DNA of 64,000 nt from CAIQJJ01 sp049325275 (GTDB lineage Bacteria > Chloroflexota > Anaerolineae > Anaerolineales > UBA4823): positions 1 to 64,000 of the forward strand of contig JBMOLU010000073.1 of assembly GCA_049325275.1 (NCBI GenBank), read 5' to 3'. A program made the translations under genes and the position numbers. This document shows, in pieces, positions 52,289-61,310 of the stretch; position 1 is the first letter of the stretch, and every line of letters begins with the position of its first letter. Under the pieces are notes generated by a model. The model ran no database searches and was not told the DNA's origin. It worked only from the letters and a program-made list of their open reading frames with translations.

Positions 52289-55200
52289 TTATCTGACGAT
52301 GACCGGCAGGTAAAGCCGCCAAACATCAACCGCAACAGCCAGAGTCACCGAACGCTCGTACTCGTTTCTCGAAGTGGTTTCGCGGATCAACGCCGTATTG
52401 GTGATCTGGACGCTCTCCGTGAACGTCTCGTCGACAATGGCCTGGAACTGAACCCGGATCAGCGCCGACGGCGATATCGTTCCCGTCCAGGTGATCACCC
52501 CACCGGCAAACTCCGCCGCGCCGCCGGTGGCCGACAAACTGCCCGGCACGTACGCCAGGCCATCGGGGATCGTATCGAGCATTTGCGCAGGGACGGCCGT
52601 GCTGCTCGAATTGGAGATGGCAACCGTGTAGGTGACGATCTCACCCGGGGAAGCGATGCCCGGGGTGACTTCTTTGTAGGACCCCCACAACGTGGTCGGC
52701 GTCACCCGGCTTTCTGCCGAACGCCGGTAGCTGCCGCCCCGGCTGTCGGTGATGATGGCGGTGTTGGTGATCCAGGTCCCCGGCGACACAGACATCTCCT
52801 CTACACGCACGCTGAACGTGAAGGTCACAGGGACCTGCCCGGCCGGGAGATTTCCTTGCCACTCGACGCGGTTTTCGGCCGCGTTGTAGCTGGGGGAAGG
52901 CGCGATGCTGCCGGGACCGAAGCCTACAAAGGCCACGCCGGCAGGCAGGGGGTCGGAGACCCCTGCCTGGATGGTCGAGGCGGGTTCGCTGTGCAATTCG
53001 ATAGTGTAGGTGATCGGGTCGCCAGGCCGGACGACGTCCTGCCGGGTCGTTTTGCGCGACTCACAGAAAGAATCGCCCAAGGCGACCGATTCGATGCGGA
53101 AGTCGGCCACCGTGTTTCCAAACGACCAGAGTCTTCCGGCGGCAAAGGCGCCGGTTCCATAGACGTGCGGGAAAAGGTTGTCCGAGATTTGGGTCCAGGC
53201 GTCACCGGCCGGGTCATAGGAAAAACCCGTCAGGTAAGGCGCAGCCCCGCTCGCCGTAGCACCGCCGTACAAGTAGACCTTGCCGTCTCTTCCGATCAAG
53301 ACGGGATGATTCCGCCCGCCGTCGGGCAGATTGGCCTTCTGCGTCCAGGTATCGCCAACAGGATCGTATTCGTAGAAGGCATTGTAGCCGCGGTAATCGC
53401 CACCGACATAAACTTTACCGCCCAGGCCGGTTGCGCTGCCGAAGATCATGGCGTAGGGCATGTTCCCCTTGGCGGTCCAACTGTCGCTGGCGGGCGTGTA
53501 TTCCCAGACCGTCGAAGCTACCATGCCGGAGAAAGTTTGCCCCCCAAAGACATACAGCTTGCCTCCCGCCGCGGCCACGCTGGCGCCGCCGCGTACGCCG
53601 GGCATGTCGGCCCCCTGGCTCCAGGTATCGCTGGCCGGGTCGTAAATCTCGAGCGTGCTTGTGGGTGACAAGTTGCCTGTCATGATATCGGTGAAGCCGC
53701 CGGGGACGTAAATCTTCCCATCGATCGAAGCCGCATCGGTCCCAAACACGCCGCTCGGCTTCAAGGCTTTTTGCAGCCATTGCCCGGCCTGCACGTCATA
53801 AGCCTGTACCGCACGCTGGGATGTAAAGCCAGCATCCAGGCCGCCGATCGCGTAGGGCGTGCACCCTTCCCCTGCACCCACCGACCACATGACCGGAATG
53901 CCGTTCGACGAAGCGTGCGCCTGCCAGTCGGGGAAGACGATCGTCCGGGCGCTGTCGTCTTGGCGCACCGCCGGCTGCGCTTGCGAAGACGTCGTCACCG
54001 TAAATGCATCGCTGGCGCCTACCGCAGCCGAAGCAGGGATTTCGACCTGCGCGCCGATCGCCTGGAAGGCACAGGGCGCCAGGCTGATCGTATGCTCGAC
54101 CGGCGCTGTGCCGCTGTAGAGTGATGTTGGCCAGAGATTGCCGGAAACGGCCAGGTCGAACGTATCGGCCTGCGCGCCGGTGTTGGCGACCATCAGGGTG
54201 TACGTGAGCGTCGATCCGGCAGATGTCACGTCCTGGCTGGGCAGCAGGTAAGCGTTGACGGCATATGCGGGGCGCTCGTCTTCCATCAACCATTGAAGGC
54301 TGCGATCCAGCACGTCTGCATACGCTTCGGGAAGGTTGTAGGCGCGCGGGCCAAGATTTTCGTAGCCGACGGCAAAGTATACGGCCCGGTAATCGGCCGA
54401 GCAGGGATCGACGGCGAGCACCGCTACGCCGGCGCCATTGTCGTACGTCATGATGGGGAATGCAGACCCGTCCAGCGGCTGGACGGCATCCGGTGCAAGG
54501 CTCAAGTAGGAATTGGCATACCCGTAGAGAGCGGCCTCGTTCAAGGTCAAATCCAGCCCACTCAAAAAGCCCTGCCCCGAGACGCTCTCGCCCAAACTGG
54601 CTGCGTTATTGCTGATGGCACGGGCGTGCAGGTAATCGTTGAAGAACACCGGGTCCGCGGGGCTGTTATCGACGAGGGCTTGCCCGGAGACGATCAAACG
54701 CCCGCCGTTGTCGAGGTAATCCTGGAGCATGGCGCTGAACGCCGGCGTGGGCGCAGAGGCAGTGTGAATGTCGATCACGACGTCGTAACCGGAAAGCGCC
54801 GGCAGCGTGTCGGTCAGGATGCTGGTGTGGTCATAGAGGTAGTTGCGCCGGTCCAGCGACCACTTGAAGAAGTTGGCTGCCGGACGGTTGATGAACCACC
54901 CCAGGTGCGCATCCGCCTCAACGAGCAAGATGGTGGGGGCGGCCTCCAGGGTGATATCCTCCGTTACGCCGCCTGCCTGCACGTCGATCGTTTCGTGAAC
55001 GATGCGATAGCCTCTGGTCTCGACGGTCAGTTCGTGCGTACCGATGGGCAGGGTCAGTGTGTAGCTACCGGTGCTGTCCGTGGTAAAAGACAGGCTGGGC
55101 CTGGCGTCCACGTACACCCGGGCACCCGCCACCGGAGCGGGTACCGCACCGGCCTGGATAGTTCCTTGCAGGAGCGCCGTCGGCAAAGGCGCAAGATTGA

Positions 55201-57079
55201 AGTCGAGGGTGCTCTCGCTGCCGGTGAGCACGGCAGTCGCCGAAACTTCCGGCGAGTAGCCAAAAGCGGCCACAGTCACCTGGTAAACGCCTGCCGGCAA
55301 GGTGGCGGAATAGAATCCGCTGGCGTTGGCCTGGCTCGCAAAAACGTCGGCACCACGCACCAGGCTGAGTGCAGCGCCTTCGATCGGCAGGCTGCTGGCC
55401 GAATCGCGCACGGTACCCGCCAGTTCACCCGCCGAAAGCGCCCAGCGCACGGCCTGGTAGGCGTCGATGCGTCCATAGCCGTACTCGTCGTCGTGCCCGG
55501 CGGCACCCAGGTCGAGGGCCGTGTGCTCGAGAAAGGCTTGAATCTCATCCACACTCAAATCCCGCTGCCCGTCCTGCAAGTCGGCCGAGATTATTAAGGC
55601 CACCAGGCCCGAGGCTGCCGGCGCGGCCATCGACGTCCCGGAACCAAAACTGTAAGCATCGCCGGGGATAGCGGAGAAAACGTCCACACCGGGCGCGGTC
55701 AGGTTTGGCTTCTGCACCCCCTCATAGAACGACGGGCCACGCCCGCTGAACTCGGCAACCTGATCGTCGATGTCGGTTGCGCCCACGGTGAGCGCTTCAG
55801 GCACCGAAGCGGGGGAACCGATCGAGCCCAGGCCGGCGCCCGGGTTCCCGGCGGCAAACACGGGTACGATGCCGGCGGCGCGCAGAGCCTGGATCGCCGG
55901 ACGGAAGGTTTCATCCGCCGGGGCCGAAGAGCCCCAGGAATTATTGATCACGTCGGGCGCTTTCGAACAATCGCGTGTGGACAGATCGCCGCTCAGGTCG
56001 GTAGGGCACATCAACCATTGGAAGCTGCGGATACCGCCGATGGTCCCCGCATAGCTGAAGCTCCCAAGAGGCATGGTGCTGTCGTTAATCCCGGGGACGG
56101 CGATCCAACGTGCGCCGGGGGCCATGCCGATGCTGGTGGTGTATGTGCCGCCATCGCCGACCATGGTGCCCATGGTGTGGGTGCCGTGCCCGCCTTCATC
56201 GTACGGTTCCGAAGAAACGCTGGCGCCATAGTCTCCGTTTGCCGGCCAGTGTGCGGCGTCCAGGGCGTCGAACTCGAACCAGTTATAGTTGTGATCGGCG
56301 TTCGTTCCATCCCAACCGCGGTAGTTGGATTGCAGGGCGTGATGATCCCACTGGACGCCGGTATCAAAACCTGCCACCACCGCGCCCGTTCCGTCGACGC
56401 CAAGCTCGTCCCAGACGCGTTCGGCATCGACCAGATCGATATTCCAGTTCTCCGGGCTTAAGCCACCCAGGTCTGCAACCGGCATGGGTCGGGCCTGTGC
56501 GTTGGGCGCATCCAGGCTGACCAGGGGGTAGTTGGCAACGATGCGTTCCACGTCATCCCGCCGGGCCAGGGCAATCACGGTATGCAGGTCAGCTTCGACG
56601 GCCAGGGCATTGACGATGTAAAAAGGGGAGTAACCGCCGACGTGGCCGCTCGACCGCTGCGCATCCAGCAATGCTCGGATGGGCGCCTGCGTGCGTTGGG
56701 CGGTCGCGATCAGGGCGTCGGTCACAGCGGCGCGTTGGGCGGTAATGTTGGCAAAATTGCGCCGGGTTACCGCCTCCAGGTTGGTTTTCGCCTTGAGAAA
56801 GACCAGGAAAAGGGTCCTCTCCTGAGGGGCAAGAGAAACACCGGCAGGCAGCGGCACACCCGCCAGGTGGGCCGGCGTTACTTCACCCCGGAATTCGGCC
56901 AACAAGCGTGGGTCAACCTTGGCCTGAATTGCCGGCGGCAGTTCGTCCCAGGCAGCATCGCCGGGATCGGGTACGGCAGCCGACTGCGCCGGATGGGTGA
57001 TAGCGGGCGCAGCGCTGGCCATGATGGGTGAAAGCAAAAACACCCATGCAAGCAAAACACAGATGATTTTTCGATACAT
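52289..57079 (-). CDS. Very large secreted subtilisin-like protease with Kelch and DUF11 repeats
   Basis: 1596 residues. After a signal peptide and a prodomain comes an S8 catalytic domain: Asp in VVAGFDTGVQWDH near 238, His in GHGTHTMGTMVGDG near 300, Ser in GSGTSMAAPAASG near 479. A carboxypeptidase-regulatory-like beta domain follows (AGTVRDSASSLPIEGAAL; LQGTIQAGAVPAPVAGARVY), then a Rossmann-like segment. Residues about 1090-1370 contain Kelch repeats (GGKLYVFGGQTF, DGKVYLYGGATASG). Two DUF11-type domains close it, ending WRLYLPVIVR. AAGGAGAG precedes ATG 57079. It is probably extracellular or surface-attached and digests proteins; the repeats may bind glycans or partners. Confidence 0.9.
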   Translation of the reverse strand: MYRKIICVLLAWVFLLSPIMASAAPAITHPAQSAAVPDPGDAAWDELPPAIQAKVDPRLLAEFRGEVTPAHLAGVPLPAGVSLAPQERTLFLVFLKAKTNLEAVTRRNFANITAQRAAVTDALIATAQRTQAPIRALLDAQRSSGHVGGYSPFYIVNALAVEADLHTVIALARRDDVERIVANYPLVSLDAPNAQARPMPVADLGGLSPENWNIDLVDAERVWDELGVDGTGAVVAGFDTGVQWDHHALQSNYRGWDGTNADHNYNWFEFDALDAAHWPANGDYGASVSSEPYDEGGHGTHTMGTMVGDGGTYTTSIGMAPGARWIAVPGINDSTMPLGSFSYAGTIGGIRSFQWLMCPTDLSGDLSTRDCSKAPDVINNSWGSSAPADETFRPAIQALRAAGIVPVFAAGNPGAGLGSIGSPASVPEALTVGATDIDDQVAEFSGRGPSFYEGVQKPNLTAPGVDVFSAIPGDAYSFGSGTSMAAPAASGLVALIISADLQDGQRDLSVDEIQAFLEHTALDLGAAGHDDEYGYGRIDAYQAVRWALSAGELAGTVRDSASSLPIEGAALSLVRGADVFASQANASGFYSATLPAGVYQVTVAAFGYSPEVSATAVLTGSESTLDFNLAPLPTALLQGTIQAGAVPAPVAGARVYVDARPSLSFTTDSTGSYTLTLPIGTHELTVETRGYRIVHETIDVQAGGVTEDITLEAAPTILLVEADAHLGWFINRPAANFFKWSLDRRNYLYDHTSILTDTLPALSGYDVVIDIHTASAPTPAFSAMLQDYLDNGGRLIVSGQALVDNSPADPVFFNDYLHARAISNNAASLGESVSGQGFLSGLDLTLNEAALYGYANSYLSLAPDAVQPLDGSAFPIMTYDNGAGVAVLAVDPCSADYRAVYFAVGYENLGPRAYNLPEAYADVLDRSLQWLMEDERPAYAVNAYLLPSQDVTSAGSTLTYTLMVANTGAQADTFDLAVSGNLWPTSLYSGTAPVEHTISLAPCAFQAIGAQVEIPASAAVGASDAFTVTTSSQAQPAVRQDDSARTIVFPDWQAHASSNGIPVMWSVGAGEGCTPYAIGGLDAGFTSQRAVQAYDVQAGQWLQKALKPSGVFGTDAASIDGKIYVPGGFTDIMTGNLSPTSTLEIYDPASDTWSQGADMPGVRGGASVAAAGGKLYVFGGQTFSGMVASTVWEYTPASDSWTAKGNMPYAMIFGSATGLGGKVYVGGDYRGYNAFYEYDPVGDTWTQKANLPDGGRNHPVLIGRDGKVYLYGGATASGAAPYLTGFSYDPAGDAWTQISDNLFPHVYGTGAFAAGRLWSFGNTVADFRIESVALGDSFCESRKTTRQDVVRPGDPITYTIELHSEPASTIQAGVSDPLPAGVAFVGFGPGSIAPSPSYNAAENRVEWQGNLPAGQVPVTFTFSVRVEEMSVSPGTWITNTAIITDSRGGSYRRSAESRVTPTTLWGSYKEVTPGIASPGEIVTYTVAISNSSSTAVPAQMLDTIPDGLAYVPGSLSATGGAAEFAGGVITWTGTISPSALIRVQFQAIVDETFTESVQITNTALIRETTSRNEYERSVTLAVAVDVWRLYLPVIVR

Positions 57080-57301
57080 AGAAATCTCTCCTTTTTTAAT
57101 GTTGGGTGAATTCCCCCTGGAATAGTGTGAAATGTTGTCCCATTAGGTAGCAATGAGCTCTTGCAACCAACACATACGTCGTTAAAGATACCCCGGTTGC
57201 AAAATAAATATATCCGTCTGGAGATGGGATCGATACAAGACCGGGGGAGGTTTTTTGCCCGGGAAAATGCATCTTTGCGCGAAAGCCATCACTCCGAAAC
57301 C

Positions 57302-58825
57302 TTAGCCGGCAGCGGCATACAAGGGTGCGCAGGCCTGGTAGGTGCGGTTGAACAGGTCAAACATCGGCGCATAGATACGCCCGGCCTCCACATGTGGTTC
57401 GATCACATCCTGGGTGGGCGTCAATTGCTCGGCGACCGAGAAATCGGGGTACAGCCCGACCCCCACCCCACCCACCAACGCCGCCCCAAACGAAGTCGCT
57501 TCTGCCAGCAGCGCCGGGCGCTGCACCGGCAGGCCAAACACGTCCGCCAGGATCTGCCGCCAGGCCAGGCTCTGCGCCCCACCACCAATCAGCCGCATGG
57601 CATCCACCGGCAGGCCGCATGCGCCAAACGCATCCAGAATGGCCCGCAGGTTGAAGGCCACGCCTTCCAACACGGCGCGCAGCATGTCGGCGCGCGTGTG
57701 GCGCATCGTCAGGCCAAAGAAGACGGCACGCGCCGCGGGATTCCAATGTGGGCTGCGCTCGCCGAGCAAATAGGGCAGGAAAATCAGGCCGTTTGCCCCC
57801 GGTGGCGATTTTTCAACTTGCAAATTGAGCAGTTCGTACGGGCTGAGTCCCAGGCGGGCGGCGGCTTCTTTTTCCGGCAGGCCAAACACGTCACGCGCCC
57901 ACTGGTAGGCTCCGCCGGCGGCTTGCATGGCCCCGTTGGGCGAATACATGCCTGGGACGCAGTGCTCGAAGGTGTAGATGCGCATCGCCGGGTCGATCAA
58001 CGGCTGCGCCGAGGCCGCGCCAATCCATGAAGACGAGCCGATGTAGTTGAAGGCCATCCCTTCCCGTACCACACCCGCCCCAACCGCCGCACACAGACCA
58101 TCACCGCCGCCGATCACCACCGGCGTCCCGGCGGCCAGCCCGGCAGCTTCGGCTGCCTGCTTCGTGACCTGCCCGACCACGGCCGCCGAAGGATGCACTT
58201 CCGGCAGCAAGGACGCCTCCAGGCCGACCGCATCCAGGAGCTGCGGCGACCAGGCGTGGGCGTGAATGTCGTAGAGATTGGTCCCCGAAGCGTCGCTGCG
58301 GTCGGTGACGAAAGCGCCGGTCAGGCGGGCAACAACGAAGTCCTTGGCCTGCAAGAACTTGTAGACCCGGCGGAAAAGCTCCGGCTGGTGCTCCCGCACC
58401 CAGAGCATCTTCTCGCCCGAATACGATGGGCTGGCGCGGTGTCCGGTGATGCGGTAGGTGGCCTCCATGCCGAGCGTATCCAGCCAGCGCTGCGCCTGCG
58501 CAACGGCCCGCATATCGGCCCAGATGATGGCGCTGCGCAGCGGGTTGGCCCGGGCGTCCACCGCCACCGCCGCCATCATCTGCCCGCTGAAACTGACGGC
58601 GGCTATATCCGCCGGGGCAATCTGCGCCTGCACGATCACCTGGTGACTGGCGGTACAAACTGCCTGCCACCAGTCTTCGGGGTTCTGTTCGGCCCAGTTA
58701 GGGTGCGGATACCGGGTCTCGTAACCGTAAAAGGCCGAGGCCAGCGCCCGGCCCTCGAGGTCGAAGAGGGTGGCTTTGTCGCCGGTGGTACCGAGGTCGT
58801 GTGCGAGCAGAAGGGAAGGGGGCAT
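57302..58825 (-). CDS. FGGY-family carbohydrate kinase, xylulokinase-like
   Basis: 507 residues. The start LLAHDLGTTGDKATLFDLEG, the segment AAVSFSGQMMAAVAVD, the Asp-containing ADMRAVAQAQRW, and the C-terminal FGGY signature RLIGGGAQSLAWRQILADVF are typical. I use ATG 58825, with AAGGAG upstream, because it gives the family N-terminus; the frame is open further. The closest role is xylulokinase, in line with the nearby GH10 xylanase, but FGGY substrates are hard to assign from sequence. Confidence 0.8.
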   Translation of the reverse strand: MPPSLLLAHDLGTTGDKATLFDLEGRALASAFYGYETRYPHPNWAEQNPEDWWQAVCTASHQVIVQAQIAPADIAAVSFSGQMMAAVAVDARANPLRSAIIWADMRAVAQAQRWLDTLGMEATYRITGHRASPSYSGEKMLWVREHQPELFRRVYKFLQAKDFVVARLTGAFVTDRSDASGTNLYDIHAHAWSPQLLDAVGLEASLLPEVHPSAAVVGQVTKQAAEAAGLAAGTPVVIGGGDGLCAAVGAGVVREGMAFNYIGSSSWIGAASAQPLIDPAMRIYTFEHCVPGMYSPNGAMQAAGGAYQWARDVFGLPEKEAAARLGLSPYELLNLQVEKSPPGANGLIFLPYLLGERSPHWNPAARAVFFGLTMRHTRADMLRAVLEGVAFNLRAILDAFGACGLPVDAMRLIGGGAQSLAWRQILADVFGLPVQRPALLAEATSFGAALVGGVGVGLYPDFSVAEQLTPTQDVIEPHVEAGRIYAPMFDLFNRTYQACAPLYAAAG

Positions 58826-58977
58826 GAGGGACTCCTTGGAATAGATTTTTGCGCGGCATACCTCAATTCTACCGATTAATATTCCAAACCTGGGTATCCA
58901 TCCCTTGAAAATGGGAGAGCCAAAAGCGCTTATGCTGGCTGCTCGATCCTGGGTCAGGCAAGCCTGGCCCAACGTGT

Positions 58978-58985
58978 GCTATACT
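58978..58985 (+). promoter_or_regulatory. Extended -10 promoter of the STAND/CpaF-like pair
   Basis: TGCTATACT is a TGn-extended -10 box, 41 nt before GTG 59026. No clear -35 is present, as is common with extended -10 sites. Confidence 0.4.
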
Positions 58986-59025
58986 GAACGGAAAGGCAAC
59001 AAACGTAAAACGCCGGAAACGCTCT

Positions 59026-61308
59026 GTGCCCAATCACATTCACCAAACTGCCGGAGATCACAGCACGCAGATCGGACAGATCAGCGGCGATGTCCACATT
59101 GGCGATCGGATCTTTAGCCGTTCGGCCGTCGAAGCGCTACGGGATTGCCTGGAACGCGCTATTCCTGCGTATGAAAACCGCCTGCTCCAAACGGCCTGGC
59201 GCGCCCCGCATCCGAACCAACCCTACAAGTTCTTGTATGCTTACGAACTGGCCGATGCAGCCATCTTCTTTGGGCGCGAAACTGCCGTTCATGCTTTCCT
59301 GGAGCGCGTACGCACCGACCGGCTGACAATCTTCCATGCAAAAAGCGGCGCCGGCAAGACTTCGCTTTTCAATGCCGGCCTGGCACTGCGGCTGCTGCGG
59401 GATGGGTTGCTGCCCGTTGCTGTACGCAGTGGCAGCAACCCTGTCCTGGCGCTGAAACGCACCCTGGTCTCACCTTCGTTGGGCGTATGGCCCGAGTTAC
59501 TCCACGAGATTCCACTTCCTGAATTGCTCGGCCTGGCCTGTTCGTGCACACGGCCGGGCCAGGAATGGGTGATCTTCTTCGATCAGTTCGAGGAGTTTTT
59601 TACCGGCCGGCAGGCTTTTGCTGAACGCCAGCCTTTCATCCGCGCACTGGCCGATTGCTACGAGGACCCTGCCTTGCCGGTGCGTTTTATTCTTGGCATT
59701 CGCGACGATTACCTGGCCGAACTGGCCGATTTCGAAAGCTGCCTGCACCAGGTTTTTGGCAACCGTTACCGTTTGCAAACGCTTTCCCGTTCAGAAGCGG
59801 CAGACGTCATCACCGGGCCGCTCCGGGTTACTCGCTCGCCACTGCACTACGATCCCCCCTTGCTGGAAGCGCTGCTGGGCGATCTGGCCCAAACCAACCT
59901 CGAACCGCCGCATGTGCAAATTGTCTGCACGCGCCTGGTGGCCGCATTGCCGCCCGGCGAAGTACTCGTGACGGAGGGGCATTACCAGGCCCTCGGGCGC
60001 GCAGACGGGATTTTGGGCAGCTACCTGCAACAGGCCGTCGAGGCCCTTGGGCCGTATGCGTCCCTGGGACGATCGGTGTTAATCGAACTGGTCACATCCG
60101 AAAGCACCCGCCAGGCGTTGACAGAAGATCAGTTGCGCCATGCTTTACAACAACACCCCGGCATCGCCCGGCTAAGCCACGTATTGGCAGCCCTGGTGGA
60201 TGCCCGCCTGGTGCAACGCAGCGATGCGGATGGCGAGTCGTGCTACGAACTGGCCCACGACACCTTGATTGCGGCGATCCGCGCCTGGGTCACCGAAGAC
60301 GATCTGCAAGCCCGCCGGGCACGCGAGATACTACGCCAAGCCCAAGCCCATTGGCACGCCAACCGCTGGCTGCTGGATCGACCCGCGTTGGAATTCATTC
60401 ACGAGCAACGCGGCCAACTTTCCCACTGGAGCGCATTCGAAGCAGAGCTGATGCTGCGCTCAGCAGTCGAACACCAGGCCCATATCGAGATCTGGGCGCG
60501 TATCGCACACGGGCTGGGCGTGGACATTTGGCCCCTGCTACAACCGGCGCTGACCTCTCCAGATGGCCCCATACGGGCCAATGTGATTGGCCTGCTGCCC
60601 ATCTTCGGAGATGCCGCACTTGCGGCCCTACGCCAGGCTCTGGACGATCTGTTGCCAAGTGTCCGTGTAAGGGCCTTGCGTTCCCTGGGCCAGGTGAATA
60701 CGCCTGCCGCACTGGCTGTACGGCAACAGGCATTACATGAAGTCTATATCCCGCCGACAACCCGTCAGGCCGCTTTCTTCATCGACCGCAGCCCGGTTAC
60801 AAACGCTGCATACGAAACCTTCCTGAACTTCCACCCCCATCTCGATCCGCCCGGGCACTGGCCGGGCGGGCTGCTTCCCGACGACTTGCGTGACCATCCC
60901 GCCGTCAACATCTCCTGGGACGAAGCCTGCCGCTATGCTGCCTGGGCCGAAAAACGCCTGCCTACAGCGGCAGAATGGCGACGTGCGGCCGGAGAACGCG
61001 CTTATCCGTGGGGGGATGCTTTTCAAGTGCAGTACTGCAACACGCGCCAATCTGGATTCGGCAGCACCACGCCGGTAGGCAGCTTCTCCCCGCACGGAGA
61101 CAGCCCTTTTGGGGTAGCCGACCTGGCAGGCAATATCTGGGAATGGCTGGCCGATCGGGCCGGCAGGGACGGCGAATTTCGTGCGCTGCGCGGCGGGGCA
61201 TGGTTCTATGCATCCGAGTTTGCCCGCAGCGATTATGCCCATTTCTGGCGCAGGCCCGCTCAGCGCCAGGATACGATTGGATTTCGTTTGTGCTTTTCTG
61301 TGGAGTGA
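59026..61308 (+). CDS. STAND NTPase with HEAT-like repeats and C-terminal SUMF1/FGE-fold domain
   Basis: 760 residues from GTG 59026. The first 30 residues contain HSTQIGQISGDVHIGD, a short beta-type segment seen at the start of conflict-system STAND proteins. The nSTAND-type ATPase has Walker A FHAKSGAGKTSLFNAG near residue 110, Walker B WVIFFDQFEEFF near 185, and ILGIRDDYLAELADF. Residues about 495-590 look like HEAT repeats (SPDGPIRANVIGLLPIFGD, SVRVRALRSLGQ). Residues about 595-760 are a SUMF1/FGE fold: FFIDRSPVTNAAYETFL, AWAEKRLPTAAEWRRAAGE, GVADLAGNIWEWLADRAG and LRGGAW to TIGFRLCF. FGE active-site cysteines are missing. The CpaF-like gene starts 2 nt after the stop. Confidence 0.85.
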   Translation: MPNHIHQTAGDHSTQIGQISGDVHIGDRIFSRSAVEALRDCLERAIPAYENRLLQTAWRAPHPNQPYKFLYAYELADAAIFFGRETAVHAFLERVRTDRLTIFHAKSGAGKTSLFNAGLALRLLRDGLLPVAVRSGSNPVLALKRTLVSPSLGVWPELLHEIPLPELLGLACSCTRPGQEWVIFFDQFEEFFTGRQAFAERQPFIRALADCYEDPALPVRFILGIRDDYLAELADFESCLHQVFGNRYRLQTLSRSEAADVITGPLRVTRSPLHYDPPLLEALLGDLAQTNLEPPHVQIVCTRLVAALPPGEVLVTEGHYQALGRADGILGSYLQQAVEALGPYASLGRSVLIELVTSESTRQALTEDQLRHALQQHPGIARLSHVLAALVDARLVQRSDADGESCYELAHDTLIAAIRAWVTEDDLQARRAREILRQAQAHWHANRWLLDRPALEFIHEQRGQLSHWSAFEAELMLRSAVEHQAHIEIWARIAHGLGVDIWPLLQPALTSPDGPIRANVIGLLPIFGDAALAALRQALDDLLPSVRVRALRSLGQVNTPAALAVRQQALHEVYIPPTTRQAAFFIDRSPVTNAAYETFLNFHPHLDPPGHWPGGLLPDDLRDHPAVNISWDEACRYAAWAEKRLPTAAEWRRAAGERAYPWGDAFQVQYCNTRQSGFGSTTPVGSFSPHGDSPFGVADLAGNIWEWLADRAGRDGEFRALRGGAWFYASEFARSDYAHFWRRPAQRQDTIGFRLCFSVE

Positions 61309-61310
61309 CG

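Noticed and set aside
61180..61305. Variable region of a diversity-generating retroelement at the FGE-domain C-terminus
   Set aside because: The LRGGAW to IGFRL segment resembles such regions, but ordinary SUMF1/FGE domains look the same, and I found no reverse transcriptase or template repeat in the window.
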